Assembly (NCBI GenBank): GCA_014728185.1
Contig: WJMB01000092.1
Span: forward strand, 1 to 8,212
DNA from: Candidatus Coatesiibacteriota bacterium
Lineage (GTDB): Bacteria; RBG-13-66-14
DNA: 8,212 nt
Direction of reading: 5' to 3'
Part shown: one piece after another, positions 1 to 6,760 of the stretch
Layout: each line of letters begins with the position of its first letter
How positions within the stretch are numbered: position 1 is the stretch's first letter
Notes under the pieces: generated by a model
What the model was told of the DNA's origin: nothing
Database searches by the model: none
What the model saw: only the letters and a program-made list of their open reading frames with translations
Translations under genes and position numbers: made by a program

Positions 1-116
1 GAAGACCTTTTTGGCTTGTCGATCTGGAACCATTCGTGAGGTAGTTGTCAGCACTTCCTTTCTAAATGCCGCTCTTTTGCGTTTTCGACGTAGGTTTATT
101 TACAGGTGATAATCCC
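1..116 (-). mobile_element. Partial MITE/IS-like element, cut by the window edge
   Basis: This stretch aligns without gaps to the reverse complement of 7703-7818, with about 79 percent identity (25 mismatches in 117 positions by hand count). It ends in GTGATAATCCC (106-116), the same 11-base terminus found at both ends of the complete element at 7703-8078. It is therefore one end of a related copy whose remainder lies left of the window. A frame open from position 2 to a TGA at 107-109 matches the frame in the other copy at about 21 of 35 residues. The nucleotide differences show no third-position excess, so I do not call a gene. If this copy made an 8-base target duplication, ACATAATA (117-124) should recur at its other end. 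Confidence 0.72.
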
Positions 117-406
117 ACATAATATAATCATACAATTATAAACTTGCAGGTATCCGCGTGTTGAGGTGCCGGGCTACAGCGATAACGGTCAAGGCCGAGT
201 TGCGACACTGTTTCGAGAATGCATGCTGTTCCGAGTTTCCTTTGGTTGGTCCGGAATCGTGTGTGATATCTAATGAGATAACGGTCATCGCGAGTCGACA
301 CCTCTCGCGACGCGGGTTGCAAGGCCGGGTCGTTCCGGGGGCGTCGGGAAACGACAAGCGCCTTTAACTCGATAAACAAGAACCAGTTGCCGCTCCCCGC
401 CGTATC
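117..406. other. Intergenic region, no gene seen
   Basis: This 290-base gap lies between the repeat-element end and the 3' end of the minus-strand envelope gene. Its left part is A+T-rich. Short overlapping frames exist on both strands but have no ribosome binding site or recognisable protein pattern. The only structure I see is a 7-bp inverted repeat, TCGCGAG (288-294) and CTCGCGA (304-310), with a 9-base loop. It lies about 100 bases past the stop codon of the minus-strand gene and has no T-run on either strand, so it is a poor terminator candidate. Confidence 0.5.
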
Positions 407-1489
407 CTACCAGTCCAGTCGCAGGCCGAGCTCGATGTCCAGGCGCAGGTTGCGGAAGCCGTCGCCGGGGCGGCCGCCGATCAGCTCGTAGGCAGCCGTC
501 GCCGACCATCGCGGTCCGCTGCCGAAGTCCAGGCCGACGGCGTACTGCTGAACCAGCAGGGCCGTCGCGTCGTCGAGGGTCCGCACCGGATAGGTCCCCC
601 AGTGTCCACCGAGGTGGATGCGCCAGCCCCCCTGCGACGTCCAGTCGGCCCCGACGCCGCCGTGGATTCCGTCGGCGAGCAGGTGATCCAGCTCCGTCCC
701 CCGCGCGTCGCTCAGGCCGGCCCCGGCGGGCCAGAGCCGGGCTCCGCAGCTAAGGGTGAGGGTGTAGCGCTCCTCACGGAAGCCGGTCAGCGGGATAGCC
801 GTCCAGAGCTCCAGTTCCCAGGGCAGGCCGGGACCGACGGGGAGTTCAACGGCCGATTGGATGGTCAGACCCAGGCGCCAGTCGTCGACGCTCAACCGCA
901 CCCCGCCGCTTGCCCGTCGGCCCGTCAGGGTGTCATCGAGTTCGACGGCTTCCTCTCCGGGGGGGCGTTCTGTATAAACGCGGGAGCCGTAGAAGGTCGC
1001 TGCGCCCAGGCCGAGGCGCAGATCGCCGCCGTAGGAGACGGCGGCGCCCAGGCGCCAGAGGGAGCCTTCCACAGCCAGCTCATCGTTCTCTCCCAGGTGG
1101 AAGTCGTAGCTCAGCGCTCGGTCCAGACCCAGGCAGAGCGCCCAGTCTCCGGGGCGGAGCGTCGTGGTGAGACCGGCCGTTCCGAGCCGGGTGTTGAAGC
1201 TGTCGGCGCGCCCGCCGACACCCTCGACGACGACGCTCTCGCCGCGGCCGCCCAGGCGGAAGCCTAGTCCGCCGGATTCCGGCGCCGCCGTCGGGTCCTC
1301 CAGGGGCTCGTCGTGACGCCGGTTGATCAGTGCCCGGGTGGTTGTTTTCTCGCCGCAGGCGTTGTAGGCGGCCAGGGCGCGCGGGGAGCCTTCGAGGTAG
1401 TAGTTGCGGCAGCCGCCGAGGAGCCCGGCGACGAGTGCCGGAAGTAGGTAGAGTAGCTGACGGGCTGGTCTGAGCATCGGATCTTTCAT
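407..1489 (-). CDS. Predicted lipobox, beta-strand-rich envelope protein
   Basis: The 360-residue product begins with a lipoprotein-type signal: positive residues (R7, R10), a hydrophobic stretch (about 12-24) and lipobox LLGGC with Cys27 as the expected lipidated residue. Much of the mature protein, especially after about residue 110, consists of alternating polar/hydrophobic strands rich in G, W, Y and R-L-G-L patterns, and it ends in ...LGLRLDW. A terminal aromatic residue is typical of outer-membrane barrels. The pattern loosely recalls DUF3187-type outer-membrane proteins, but this is memory of style and not a domain hit. Codon use matches the neighbouring genes. The gene stands alone and diverges from cdaA. 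The first ATG (1489) has no Shine-Dalgarno and follows a hairpin; an ATG four codons later (1477) also gives a complete signal peptide. I am confident it is a real exported protein, not of its function. Confidence 0.78.
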   Translation of the reverse strand: MKDPMLRPARQLLYLLPALVAGLLGGCRNYYLEGSPRALAAYNACGEKTTTRALINRRHDEPLEDPTAAPESGGLGFRLGGRGESVVVEGVGGRADSFNTRLGTAGLTTTLRPGDWALCLGLDRALSYDFHLGENDELAVEGSLWRLGAAVSYGGDLRLGLGAATFYGSRVYTERPPGEEAVELDDTLTGRRASGGVRLSVDDWRLGLTIQSAVELPVGPGLPWELELWTAIPLTGFREERYTLTLSCGARLWPAGAGLSDARGTELDHLLADGIHGGVGADWTSQGGWRIHLGGHWGTYPVRTLDDATALLVQQYAVGLDFGSGPRWSATAAYELIGGRPGDGFRNLRLDIELGLRLDW

Positions 1490-1522
1490 CGGTATGCCGG
1501 CGGGTGTTGACGCCGGCGACCG
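1490..1522 (-). promoter_or_regulatory. Hairpin directly upstream of the start codon
   Basis: Read on the minus strand, this 33-base stretch pairs CGGT with ACCG (outer) and GCCGGC with GCCGGC (1512-1517 with 1496-1501), with a 10-base loop and a small internal bulge. It ends directly at the ATG at 1489, where a Shine-Dalgarno would normally lie, and no such site is visible. It might limit initiation at the first ATG, favour the ATG at 1477, or be incidental in G+C-rich DNA. Confidence 0.3.
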
Positions 1523-1641
1523 CCGCTGGGTATGGTCTACTGGAGGAGGTCGGCCCGGGTTCTGTTCTTCCGGCGTTCACGGGCCGTGGTTAAAGAGACC
1601 CGCCGGCCGCCGGGCAACTGGTTTAGAAGGTATAGATAGCG

Positions 1642-1647
1642 TATAAT
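1642..1647 (+). promoter_or_regulatory. Candidate -10 box for the cdaA operon
   Basis: TATAAT is an exact match to the sigma-70-type -10 consensus in a short A+T-rich patch between the divergent genes, 40 bases before the cdaA start. The -35 position (around 1618-1624, CTGGTTT) is a poor match, so an activator or another sigma factor may be needed, or the match may be chance. Confidence 0.45.
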
Positions 1648-1677
1648 AGAAGGGTCCGCTCCCGCTACCCTCCGGCT

Positions 1678-1682
1678 GGAGA
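1678..1682 (+). promoter_or_regulatory. Ribosome binding site of cdaA, supports GTG start
   Basis: GGAGA lies five bases before the GTG at 1688. This supports GTG initiation, which gives the standard CdaA N-terminus with three membrane helices. Confidence 0.65.
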
Positions 1683-1687
1683 ATCCC

Positions 1688-2440
1688 GTGTTTGATATCA
1701 GTTTCGGCATCAAAGACCTCATCGATATCCTCATCGTCGCGTTCATCGTCTACGAGCTTTTGGTGATGATCAAAGGCACGCGGGCGGTGCAGATGCTGAT
1801 GGGGCTGTTACTGTTGGTCGTGGTCAGCATCTTCGCCGAGCTGCTGGGCCTGCGCGCCCTGGGATTCCTCTTCGACAACTTCAAGACCGTCTGGATCATC
1901 ACCTTCGTCATCCTCTTCCAGCCCGAGCTGCGGCAGGTCCTGGCACACCTGGGGCAGAACCGCTTCATCCGCTTCTTCATCGGCGCCGAGACCAGCTATG
2001 TCGACGAGCTAGTCTCGGCGGTCGAGGAGTGTATCAAACGTCGGATCGGAGCCCTGATCGTCATCGAGTACTCCGACGGTCTGCGCTACTACGTCGAGCG
2101 CGGCGTCAAGATCGGCGCCCAGTTGACCTCGGAGCTGCTGGTGACCATCTTCACCGACCGCTCCCCGCTCCACGACGGGGCGACGATCATCCAGAACGGT
2201 CTGGTCGCCTCGGCGGGGACGATGCTGCCCCTGGCTGACCCGCCGGGGCTTTCCCGCACTTACGGTGCCCGCCACCGCGCCGCCATCGGCATCAGCACCG
2301 AATCCGACGCCGTGGCCGTGGTCGTTTCCGAAGAGCGCCAGGTGGCTTCGATCGCCCGCAACGGCAAGCTGACCGAGTTCGATCCGCAGCGGTTGGGAGA
2401 GCTGCGCGCCGAATTGATCAAAATCTTCGGTCATGAGTGA
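1688..2440 (+). CDS. cdaA: Diadenylate cyclase CdaA (c-di-AMP synthase)
   Basis: CdaA condenses two ATP molecules to cyclic di-AMP at the inner membrane. The 250-residue product has the expected family length and order. There are three hydrophobic helices at about residues 10-29, 33-53 and 63-78, then the DAC domain. The two DAC signature motifs are intact: LHDGAT (DGA at residues 163-165) and YGARHRAAIG (RHR at 195-197), which bind metal and ATP. The segment FQPELRQVLAHLGQ linking the last helix to the domain is also typical. The start is GTG with GGAGA five bases upstream. The 3' end overlaps the next gene by 8 bases (ATGAGTGA), so the two are probably translationally coupled, as in the widespread cdaA-cdaR pair. 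In Firmicutes glmM usually follows, but here a TPR-POTRA gene does. c-di-AMP commonly controls potassium and osmolyte transport and wall homeostasis; the targets here are not visible. Confidence 0.96.
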   Translation: MFDISFGIKDLIDILIVAFIVYELLVMIKGTRAVQMLMGLLLLVVVSIFAELLGLRALGFLFDNFKTVWIITFVILFQPELRQVLAHLGQNRFIRFFIGAETSYVDELVSAVEECIKRRIGALIVIEYSDGLRYYVERGVKIGAQLTSELLVTIFTDRSPLHDGATIIQNGLVASAGTMLPLADPPGLSRTYGARHRAAIGISTESDAVAVVVSEERQVASIARNGKLTEFDPQRLGELRAELIKIFGHE

Positions 2441-3407
2441 GACGATGGACAAATCCAAGGACAACAGCAGTGGAATCCGGCGCTTCTGGGCGCATCTGCG
2501 GGAGAACTGGGGGCTAAAGGTCGCCGCCCTGCTGGTGGCCTGCGCCCTGTGGATCTACGCCGCGGCCACCGCCGAGCGCATCCGAACCTACAACGTCCCC
2601 GTCGTCCTCACCAACGTCCCCCCGGGAACCATCGTGACCGCGGGCAATGAGCGCAGCGTGCCGGTCAAGGTCCGCGGCCGGGGCATCGACCTGATCTCCA
2701 CCGACGACGAGGAGTTCAGCGCCGTGGTCGATCTGCAGGGCCATCAGCCAGGCTCCCTCGTCCACCGGCTGACCTCGGCCGATATCGAGCCGCCGCCGGG
2801 CTATGACTTCACCGTACTCGAGATCAGCGGCGAGGACGAACTGCGCATCACCCTGGACGCCGAGAAGACCAGCATGATCCGGGTGCGTCCCCGGGTCTAC
2901 GGTCAACCGCCCGAGGGCCTGGTGTTGCTCTCGGCCTCCAGTCAACCCGACTGGGTCAGGCTGCGCGGCCCCGCCGCCGCCCTGGACTCGATGGACTACG
3001 TCGAGACGGCGCCGGTGGACCTGAGCGGCCTGACCGAGTCCGGCGGCGTCCAGGTCGGACTGATGCCGACCTCGCCCAGCGTGGAGCTGGTCGACAGCAA
3101 CGTCGTGGTGGTCAATCTCGAGCTCAGCTCCGCCGAAACCCGCAGCTTCACGCTGCCCGTCGAGCTCGAGGATCCGCCGGAGGGCCTGCGGGTTTCCATC
3201 GAACCCCGCAGGGTCGAGCTGTTGATCCAGGGTCCCGCCGCCCGGCTCGAGGAGTTGATCGAGCCCGAGCTTGTCGTTCACGCCCCGCTGCCCCTGCCCG
3301 GCGTTTATGAAGTCCCCGTCCTGCCCCGGCTGCCCGACGGCGTGCTGGTCAAGAGCGTCTCGCCGCCCCGGGTGACCCTGATCCTCGAGAAGAGTCCGGG
3401 CGGCTAG
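2433..3407 (+). CDS. cdaR: YbbR-domain protein, CdaA regulator CdaR
   Basis: The 324-residue product has one N-terminal membrane helix (about residues 28-46, WGLKVAALLVACALWIYAA), preceded by a short basic cytoplasmic segment. The rest is extracytoplasmic. It contains about three YbbR-type beta repeats, roughly residues 52-135, 137-220 and 224-320, recognisable from recurring 'VPV.L...P.G......P..V.V.G....L' patterns. CdaR proteins bind CdaA and modulate its cyclase activity; in Gram-negative cells the repeats would face the periplasm. The start overlaps the cdaA stop by 8 bases and has no clear Shine-Dalgarno, consistent with coupling. A second ATG at 2445 (Met5) is possible and would change nothing important. 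The family and pairing are secure; whether it activates or inhibits CdaA in this organism cannot be read from sequence. Confidence 0.93.
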   Translation: MSETMDKSKDNSSGIRRFWAHLRENWGLKVAALLVACALWIYAAATAERIRTYNVPVVLTNVPPGTIVTAGNERSVPVKVRGRGIDLISTDDEEFSAVVDLQGHQPGSLVHRLTSADIEPPPGYDFTVLEISGEDELRITLDAEKTSMIRVRPRVYGQPPEGLVLLSASSQPDWVRLRGPAAALDSMDYVETAPVDLSGLTESGGVQVGLMPTSPSVELVDSNVVVVNLELSSAETRSFTLPVELEDPPEGLRVSIEPRRVELLIQGPAARLEELIEPELVVHAPLPLPGVYEVPVLPRLPDGVLVKSVSPPRVTLILEKSPGG

Positions 3408-3458
3408 TCCCGGTTTGCCCGACAGCTTCAATCCCGGCCCGGTAAGCGGTCCAGCCCC

Positions 3459-3464
3459 AAGGAG
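3459..3464 (+). promoter_or_regulatory. Strong ribosome binding site, sets GTG start
   Basis: AAGGAG lies six bases before the GTG at 3471, the best Shine-Dalgarno in the window. It fixes the start of the TPR-POTRA gene and suggests it is translated independently of cdaR, 63 bases upstream. Confidence 0.75.
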
Positions 3465-3470
3465 TCCGCC

Positions 3471-4838
3471 GTGCAGCGTACAGTCATCGCAATCCTTGTT
3501 CTTATCCTCGTCGGCGGTGCCGGCGCCCAGGTGTCCGAGCTGGAGCTCGATCCCGACGACGCCGTCGACGAGGAGCTGCGGCCCGCGATCACCGCCTACC
3601 GGGAGGGCCGCCTGGACGAGGCCGAGGCCCTTTTCGTCGACTACCTCTACGAGGCCCCCGAGGGCGAGGACCCGCCGTCCGCTCCCGAGGCCTACTTCTA
3701 TCTGGGCCTCATCGACGAACACCACGGCAAGCTCGATCAGGCCGAGACGTTCTACGAAGCCGCCCTCGATCTGCGCGAGGACTACCCGGAGGCCCTGACC
3801 GCCCTGGGGGTCCTGATGAGCATCCGCGGGGATTACGACGGTGCCCGCCGCAAGCTGGAACGCTCCCTCGAGCTCAACCCCTCCTCGCCGATCACCCTGG
3901 CAAATCTGGGCCATGTCTACCTCGAGCAGGAGGAGTACGGCCCGGCAGAATCCAAGCTTCGGCTGGCCCTCGAGCTCAGGCCCGACTACGTCTTCGCCCG
4001 ACTGGGTCTGGGCTTCATCCTGATGACCCGCGAGCGCTATGAACAGGCCGTCGAGGAGTTCCGCTACGTGCTGGCCCTGGAGCCGGACAACTTCGAGGCC
4101 CACGCCAACCTGGCCGACCTGCTGGCCCAGCGCCGTGACTACGGCGACGCCTACGAGCACTACCGCTTCGTCCTCGACGAGGCCCCCGACGACTTCGTCG
4201 CCCTGCAGAATCTGGGCAACATCTACGCCATCATCGGTGTTTACGACGAGGCCGAGGACTACCTGGAGGACGCCGAGGAGCTGCGCCCGGACAGTGAACG
4301 CGTCCAACTGCTCCTCGACTACGTCCGCCGCAAGATGGCCGAGGGGCCGCCCCCGGGACCCGTGGTCAGCCAGGTGACCCTGGACGGCAACGCCGGAGAC
4401 GAGCGCGAGCCGATCCTGGAGGCCTTCGGCCTGCGCCCCGGTGACCGTTACAGCGAGACCGCCGTCAACCTCGGTGTCGAACGCATCCGCGAATATTTCG
4501 CCGGACGTCCCATCGGCGGGGTTGACGTCAACGTGCGCACCACCAAGCAGTTCGACGAGCTGGCCGTGGCCGTCGAGCTCGAGGTCGTCACCGGCGGCGC
4601 CTCGACCATCAGCGTCATCGAGCTGCGCGGGCTGGTCGACACCCCCACCGGCGTGGTCGAGCCGATCCTCGAGGCCCACGGAATCTACGTCGGCGCCGAG
4701 TACGACACCAGCGAACTATTCGCCGCCATTCGCGAGCTTTACGACACCGAGCTCTTCAACTCGGTCAGCCGCAACCTGCGCCCCGGCGCCGAAACCGGCC
4801 AGATCGAGCTGATCATCCTCTTCGAAGAGGTGCGCTAG
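3471..4838 (+). CDS. Secreted TPR protein with two C-terminal POTRA-like domains
   Basis: The 455-residue product starts at GTG after a strong AAGGAG. A cleavable signal peptide is likely (hydrophobic core 5-16, cleavage near A17-Gly-Ala-Gln20). Residues about 36-290 form roughly seven tetratricopeptide repeats, with typical 'A..LG......Y..A...Y..AL...P' spacing (for example 74-103, 108-137, 142-171, 176-205, 210-239, 244-273). A proline-rich linker (EGPPPGP, about 291-297) leads to two POTRA-like modules at about 297-376 and 379-455. The first begins VVSQVTLDGNAGDE and contains FGLRPGDRYSE and a helix ending IREYFAGRP. The second begins ISVIELRGLVDTPTG and contains IRELYDTELFNSV. These resemble BamA/TamA POTRA domains, which bind substrate or partner proteins in the periplasm. 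No beta-barrel follows; the gene stops directly after the second module. It probably shares the cdaA-cdaR transcript. I infer a soluble periplasmic scaffold role; the true partner is unknown. Confidence 0.85.
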   Translation: MQRTVIAILVLILVGGAGAQVSELELDPDDAVDEELRPAITAYREGRLDEAEALFVDYLYEAPEGEDPPSAPEAYFYLGLIDEHHGKLDQAETFYEAALDLREDYPEALTALGVLMSIRGDYDGARRKLERSLELNPSSPITLANLGHVYLEQEEYGPAESKLRLALELRPDYVFARLGLGFILMTRERYEQAVEEFRYVLALEPDNFEAHANLADLLAQRRDYGDAYEHYRFVLDEAPDDFVALQNLGNIYAIIGVYDEAEDYLEDAEELRPDSERVQLLLDYVRRKMAEGPPPGPVVSQVTLDGNAGDEREPILEAFGLRPGDRYSETAVNLGVERIREYFAGRPIGGVDVNVRTTKQFDELAVAVELEVVTGGASTISVIELRGLVDTPTGVVEPILEAHGIYVGAEYDTSELFAAIRELYDTELFNSVSRNLRPGAETGQIELIILFEEVR

Positions 4839-5292
4839 GGTCGATGCAAACGAGCCGGCCGCATGGGACTGTAGTATGCTTGACAGCTCGCTGTATACCT
4901 CGCTGCTTGCCGTGGCGCTGAGAGATCGTTTCGCCGTCAAGGCCAAACTGGATCCCGAGGATTGCTCTTGCGAGTCGGTCGAGGTATCCGAACCCCGGAT
5001 GACTCAGAGGCTATTGTTTATAATCAGGGAAAGGCAGCCCAAGCAGCGGGATTCATGGCCGTCTAGGCTAAACGTTCGGCTCTACAGCGATAACCACATC
5101 TTTCAGCGCGTTACCACCGGTGTTGCTGAAGACCATAGTAGTTTCACTGAAGGCCGTTCTGGACTCTACCGCCTGATCCGTATCAGACCGCTCAGCTTTT
5201 GTCTGACTGTTCAAATCAGTCTCCTTTCAGCCTCGATCGCCCTCGCCGCCCTGATACTCAGCCTCGTCGACTGACCGCGCCACGATATCCGA
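4839..5292. other. Gene-poor region with lower G+C, nothing convincing
   Basis: This stretch separates the cdaA operon from the first nested inverted repeat. A plus-strand frame runs from ATG 4876 to 5274 (132 codons). It lacks a Shine-Dalgarno, uses many codons that are rare in the neighbouring genes (AGG, ATA, TCT, TTG), and shows no family pattern apart from a hydrophobic C-terminus. Several weak stem-loops occur, such as CTGAT/ATCAG (5173-5177/5182-5186) and GACTG/CAGTC (5205-5209/5217-5221), none followed by a clear T-run. It may be decayed sequence, a small RNA locus or plain spacer. Confidence 0.4.
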
Positions 5293-5469
5293 GACCCCGC
5301 CAAACACGCCGACGGCATGCATACACGCCCGGGCCGGCATTGGCACGTTTCTTGCGCAACGCGGTTTTCCACGGCGGCGGGTTACACGAATTCCGCAAGA
5401 AACGTGCCAATGCCGGCGCACCCGTTGTAGAGAAGGTTGCCGGACTTCGAGTATCTGTTTGGCGGGGTC
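5293..5469. repeat. Nested inverted-repeat element A
   Basis: Two inverted repeats lie one inside the other. The outer pair is a perfect 14-bp match (GACCCCGCCAAACA 5293-5306 with 5456-5469). The inner pair is a perfect 24-bp match (5333-5356 with 5394-5417) around a 37-base loop. The inner arm contains TTGGCACGTTTCTTGC, shared exactly with element B at 6761-6950, while the outer arms of A and B have unrelated sequences. Each inner arm also matches the sigma-54 promoter consensus TGGCACG-N4-TTGC, on the plus strand at 5341-5355 and on the minus strand at 5395-5409, so the two would fire towards each other. The element ends 72 bases before the serine hydrolase start. It could be a structured RNA, a palindromic mobile repeat or a regulatory site. 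Confidence 0.85.
5341..5355 (+). promoter_or_regulatory. Sigma-54-like -24/-12 motif, left arm of element A
   Basis: TGGCACG-TTTC-TTGC has GG and GC elements at the exact RpoN spacing. A start would fall near 5366, about 175 bases before the serine hydrolase ATG. The same motif occurs inverted in the right arm (minus strand 5395-5409) and in both arms of element B, so it may belong to the repeat itself and not be a working promoter. Confidence 0.35.
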
Positions 5470-5541
5470 GTCGTTGGTGCTTGATCCTCGTCTACGAATC
5501 ATTTCATTCAAATCCTTCAACCCAAAACAAACCTACTTCAG

Positions 5542-6753
5542 ATGAACAAAAACCGCCTGCTCGCCTTCCTGCTCCCCGCCGTCGCCCTGGCCGTCATCCT
5601 GTTGGGCGTCCTGGGCGCCGCCGACCCCGGACCCCTGCTCTCCAGTGCCGATCCGGCCGAGATGGGCTTCGACCCCCAACGCCTGGAGCGTCTTGACGTC
5701 CTGATGAACGAGTTGATCGTCGCCGGTCGGATGCCCGGGGCGGTCCTCCTGGTGGCCCGCCACGGCAATGTGGTCTGGCGCGAGGCTTACGGCAGCGCCG
5801 AGCTCGAACCGACCCCTCGTCCGATGAATGTCGACACCCTCTTCGACCTGGCCAGCCTGACCAAGGTCCTCGTCACCACCACGGCGACGATGATGCTGGT
5901 CGAACGCGGCGAGTTCCGGCTGGATCAACCCGTTGCCTACTACGTCCCGGCCTTCGCCGAGCAGGGCAAGGGGGACATCACCCTGCGCCAGCTCCTGACT
6001 CACCAGAGCGGCCTACCGGCCTGGCGCGACTTCACCCAGACCACCACGGACTACCAGGGCGTCATCGACGAGATCTGCGAGATAGAGCCCAAGTACGCCC
6101 CCGGCGTGCGCTACCTCTACAGCGACCTGAACATGATCCTGCTGGGCGAGGTCATCCGCCGCGTCGACGGCCGCACCCTGGACGTCTTCGCCGAGGAGGA
6201 GATCTTCGGCCCCCTGGGGATGAACGATACAGGATTCAACCCCGAGGGACCCCTTGCGCAAACAGCCGCCGCCACCACCGCCGCAGAGCGACCCGGCGTT
6301 CCCGCTGGAACCATGCTCGTGGGCCGGGTCCACGACGAGAACGCAGCCTTGATGGACGGTGTGGCCGGTCACGCCGGTCTCTTCTCCACCGCCGACGACC
6401 TGGCCGTCTTCGCCCAGATGATGCTCAACGGCGGCATCTACGGTGAAACCCGCCTGTTGGGTCCGCTGACCCTCGAGTTGATGACCCGGGAGCAGTTGCG
6501 GGTCAACTCCACCGTCCGGCGCGGCCTGGGCTGGGACCTGCATTCCGACGAATTCTGCACCTCGGGAGACCTGCTCTCGCCCGAAGCCTACGGCCACACC
6601 GGCTTCACCGGCACCAGCCTCTGGATCGACCCCGCCAACGACCTCTTCGTGATCTTCCTGACCAACCGGGTGCACCCCGACGGACGCTCGCGCTCCTTCA
6701 ACGAGGTCCGGGCACGGGTCCATAACGTCGTCGCCGCCGCCATCGTCGAGTGA
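5542..6753 (+). CDS. Serine hydrolase, beta-lactamase/penicillin-binding fold
   Basis: The 403-residue product has an N-terminal signal peptide or anchor (hydrophobic about 6-26) and a class C beta-lactamase-type domain. The three active-site motifs are visible: S105-L-T-K108 (nucleophile and general base, in FDLASLTKV), Y193-S-D (in YLYSDLN, the Y-x-N position) and H352-T-G (in YGHTGFTGTSLWIDP, replacing KTG). Other family landmarks are LLTHQSGLPAW (151-161), FGPLGMNDTGF (222-232) and VHDENAALMDGVAGHAGLFS (263-282). The VHDENA and GHAGLFST blocks recall the esterase-like domain found next to or fused with NagZ-type glucosaminidases and the Bacillus AmiE/YbbE amidase. A role on cell-wall peptides is therefore reasonable, though an esterase is equally possible. 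HTG and not KTG argues against a true beta-lactamase. No Shine-Dalgarno precedes the ATG. Nested inverted repeats lie on both sides, the second starting seven bases past the stop codon. Confidence 0.92.
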   Translation: MNKNRLLAFLLPAVALAVILLGVLGAADPGPLLSSADPAEMGFDPQRLERLDVLMNELIVAGRMPGAVLLVARHGNVVWREAYGSAELEPTPRPMNVDTLFDLASLTKVLVTTTATMMLVERGEFRLDQPVAYYVPAFAEQGKGDITLRQLLTHQSGLPAWRDFTQTTTDYQGVIDEICEIEPKYAPGVRYLYSDLNMILLGEVIRRVDGRTLDVFAEEEIFGPLGMNDTGFNPEGPLAQTAAATTAAERPGVPAGTMLVGRVHDENAALMDGVAGHAGLFSTADDLAVFAQMMLNGGIYGETRLLGPLTLELMTREQLRVNSTVRRGLGWDLHSDEFCTSGDLLSPEAYGHTGFTGTSLWIDPANDLFVIFLTNRVHPDGRSRSFNEVRARVHNVVAAAIVE

Positions 6754-6760
6754 TCCCCCC

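Noticed and set aside
602..1267. A 221-codon plus-strand frame opposite the lipobox protein gene.
   Set aside because: Its composition is dominated by A, G, P, Q and E without structure. The minus-strand frame has a signal peptide, lipobox and beta pattern.
2514..4679. A 721-codon open frame on the minus strand opposite cdaR and the TPR-POTRA gene.
   Set aside because: It lies antisense to two secure genes, has low-complexity composition (long runs of G, L, V, D, Q), and is explained by the strong third-position G+C bias of the plus-strand genes.
174..5094. A 13-base direct match CTACAGCGATAAC at 174-186 and 5082-5094.
   Set aside because: The flanks do not align, and one such 13-base match is about what chance gives in a window of this size.
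5205..5221. Stem-loop GACTG-7-CAGTC as a terminator.
   Set aside because: The stem is only 5 bp, it lies far from any gene end, and it is followed by TCCTTT with no real T-run.
4876..5274. A 132-codon plus-strand frame with a hydrophobic C-terminus.
   Set aside because: It has no ribosome binding site, codon use unlike its neighbours and no family pattern. I left it as an unsupported frame within the gene-poor region.
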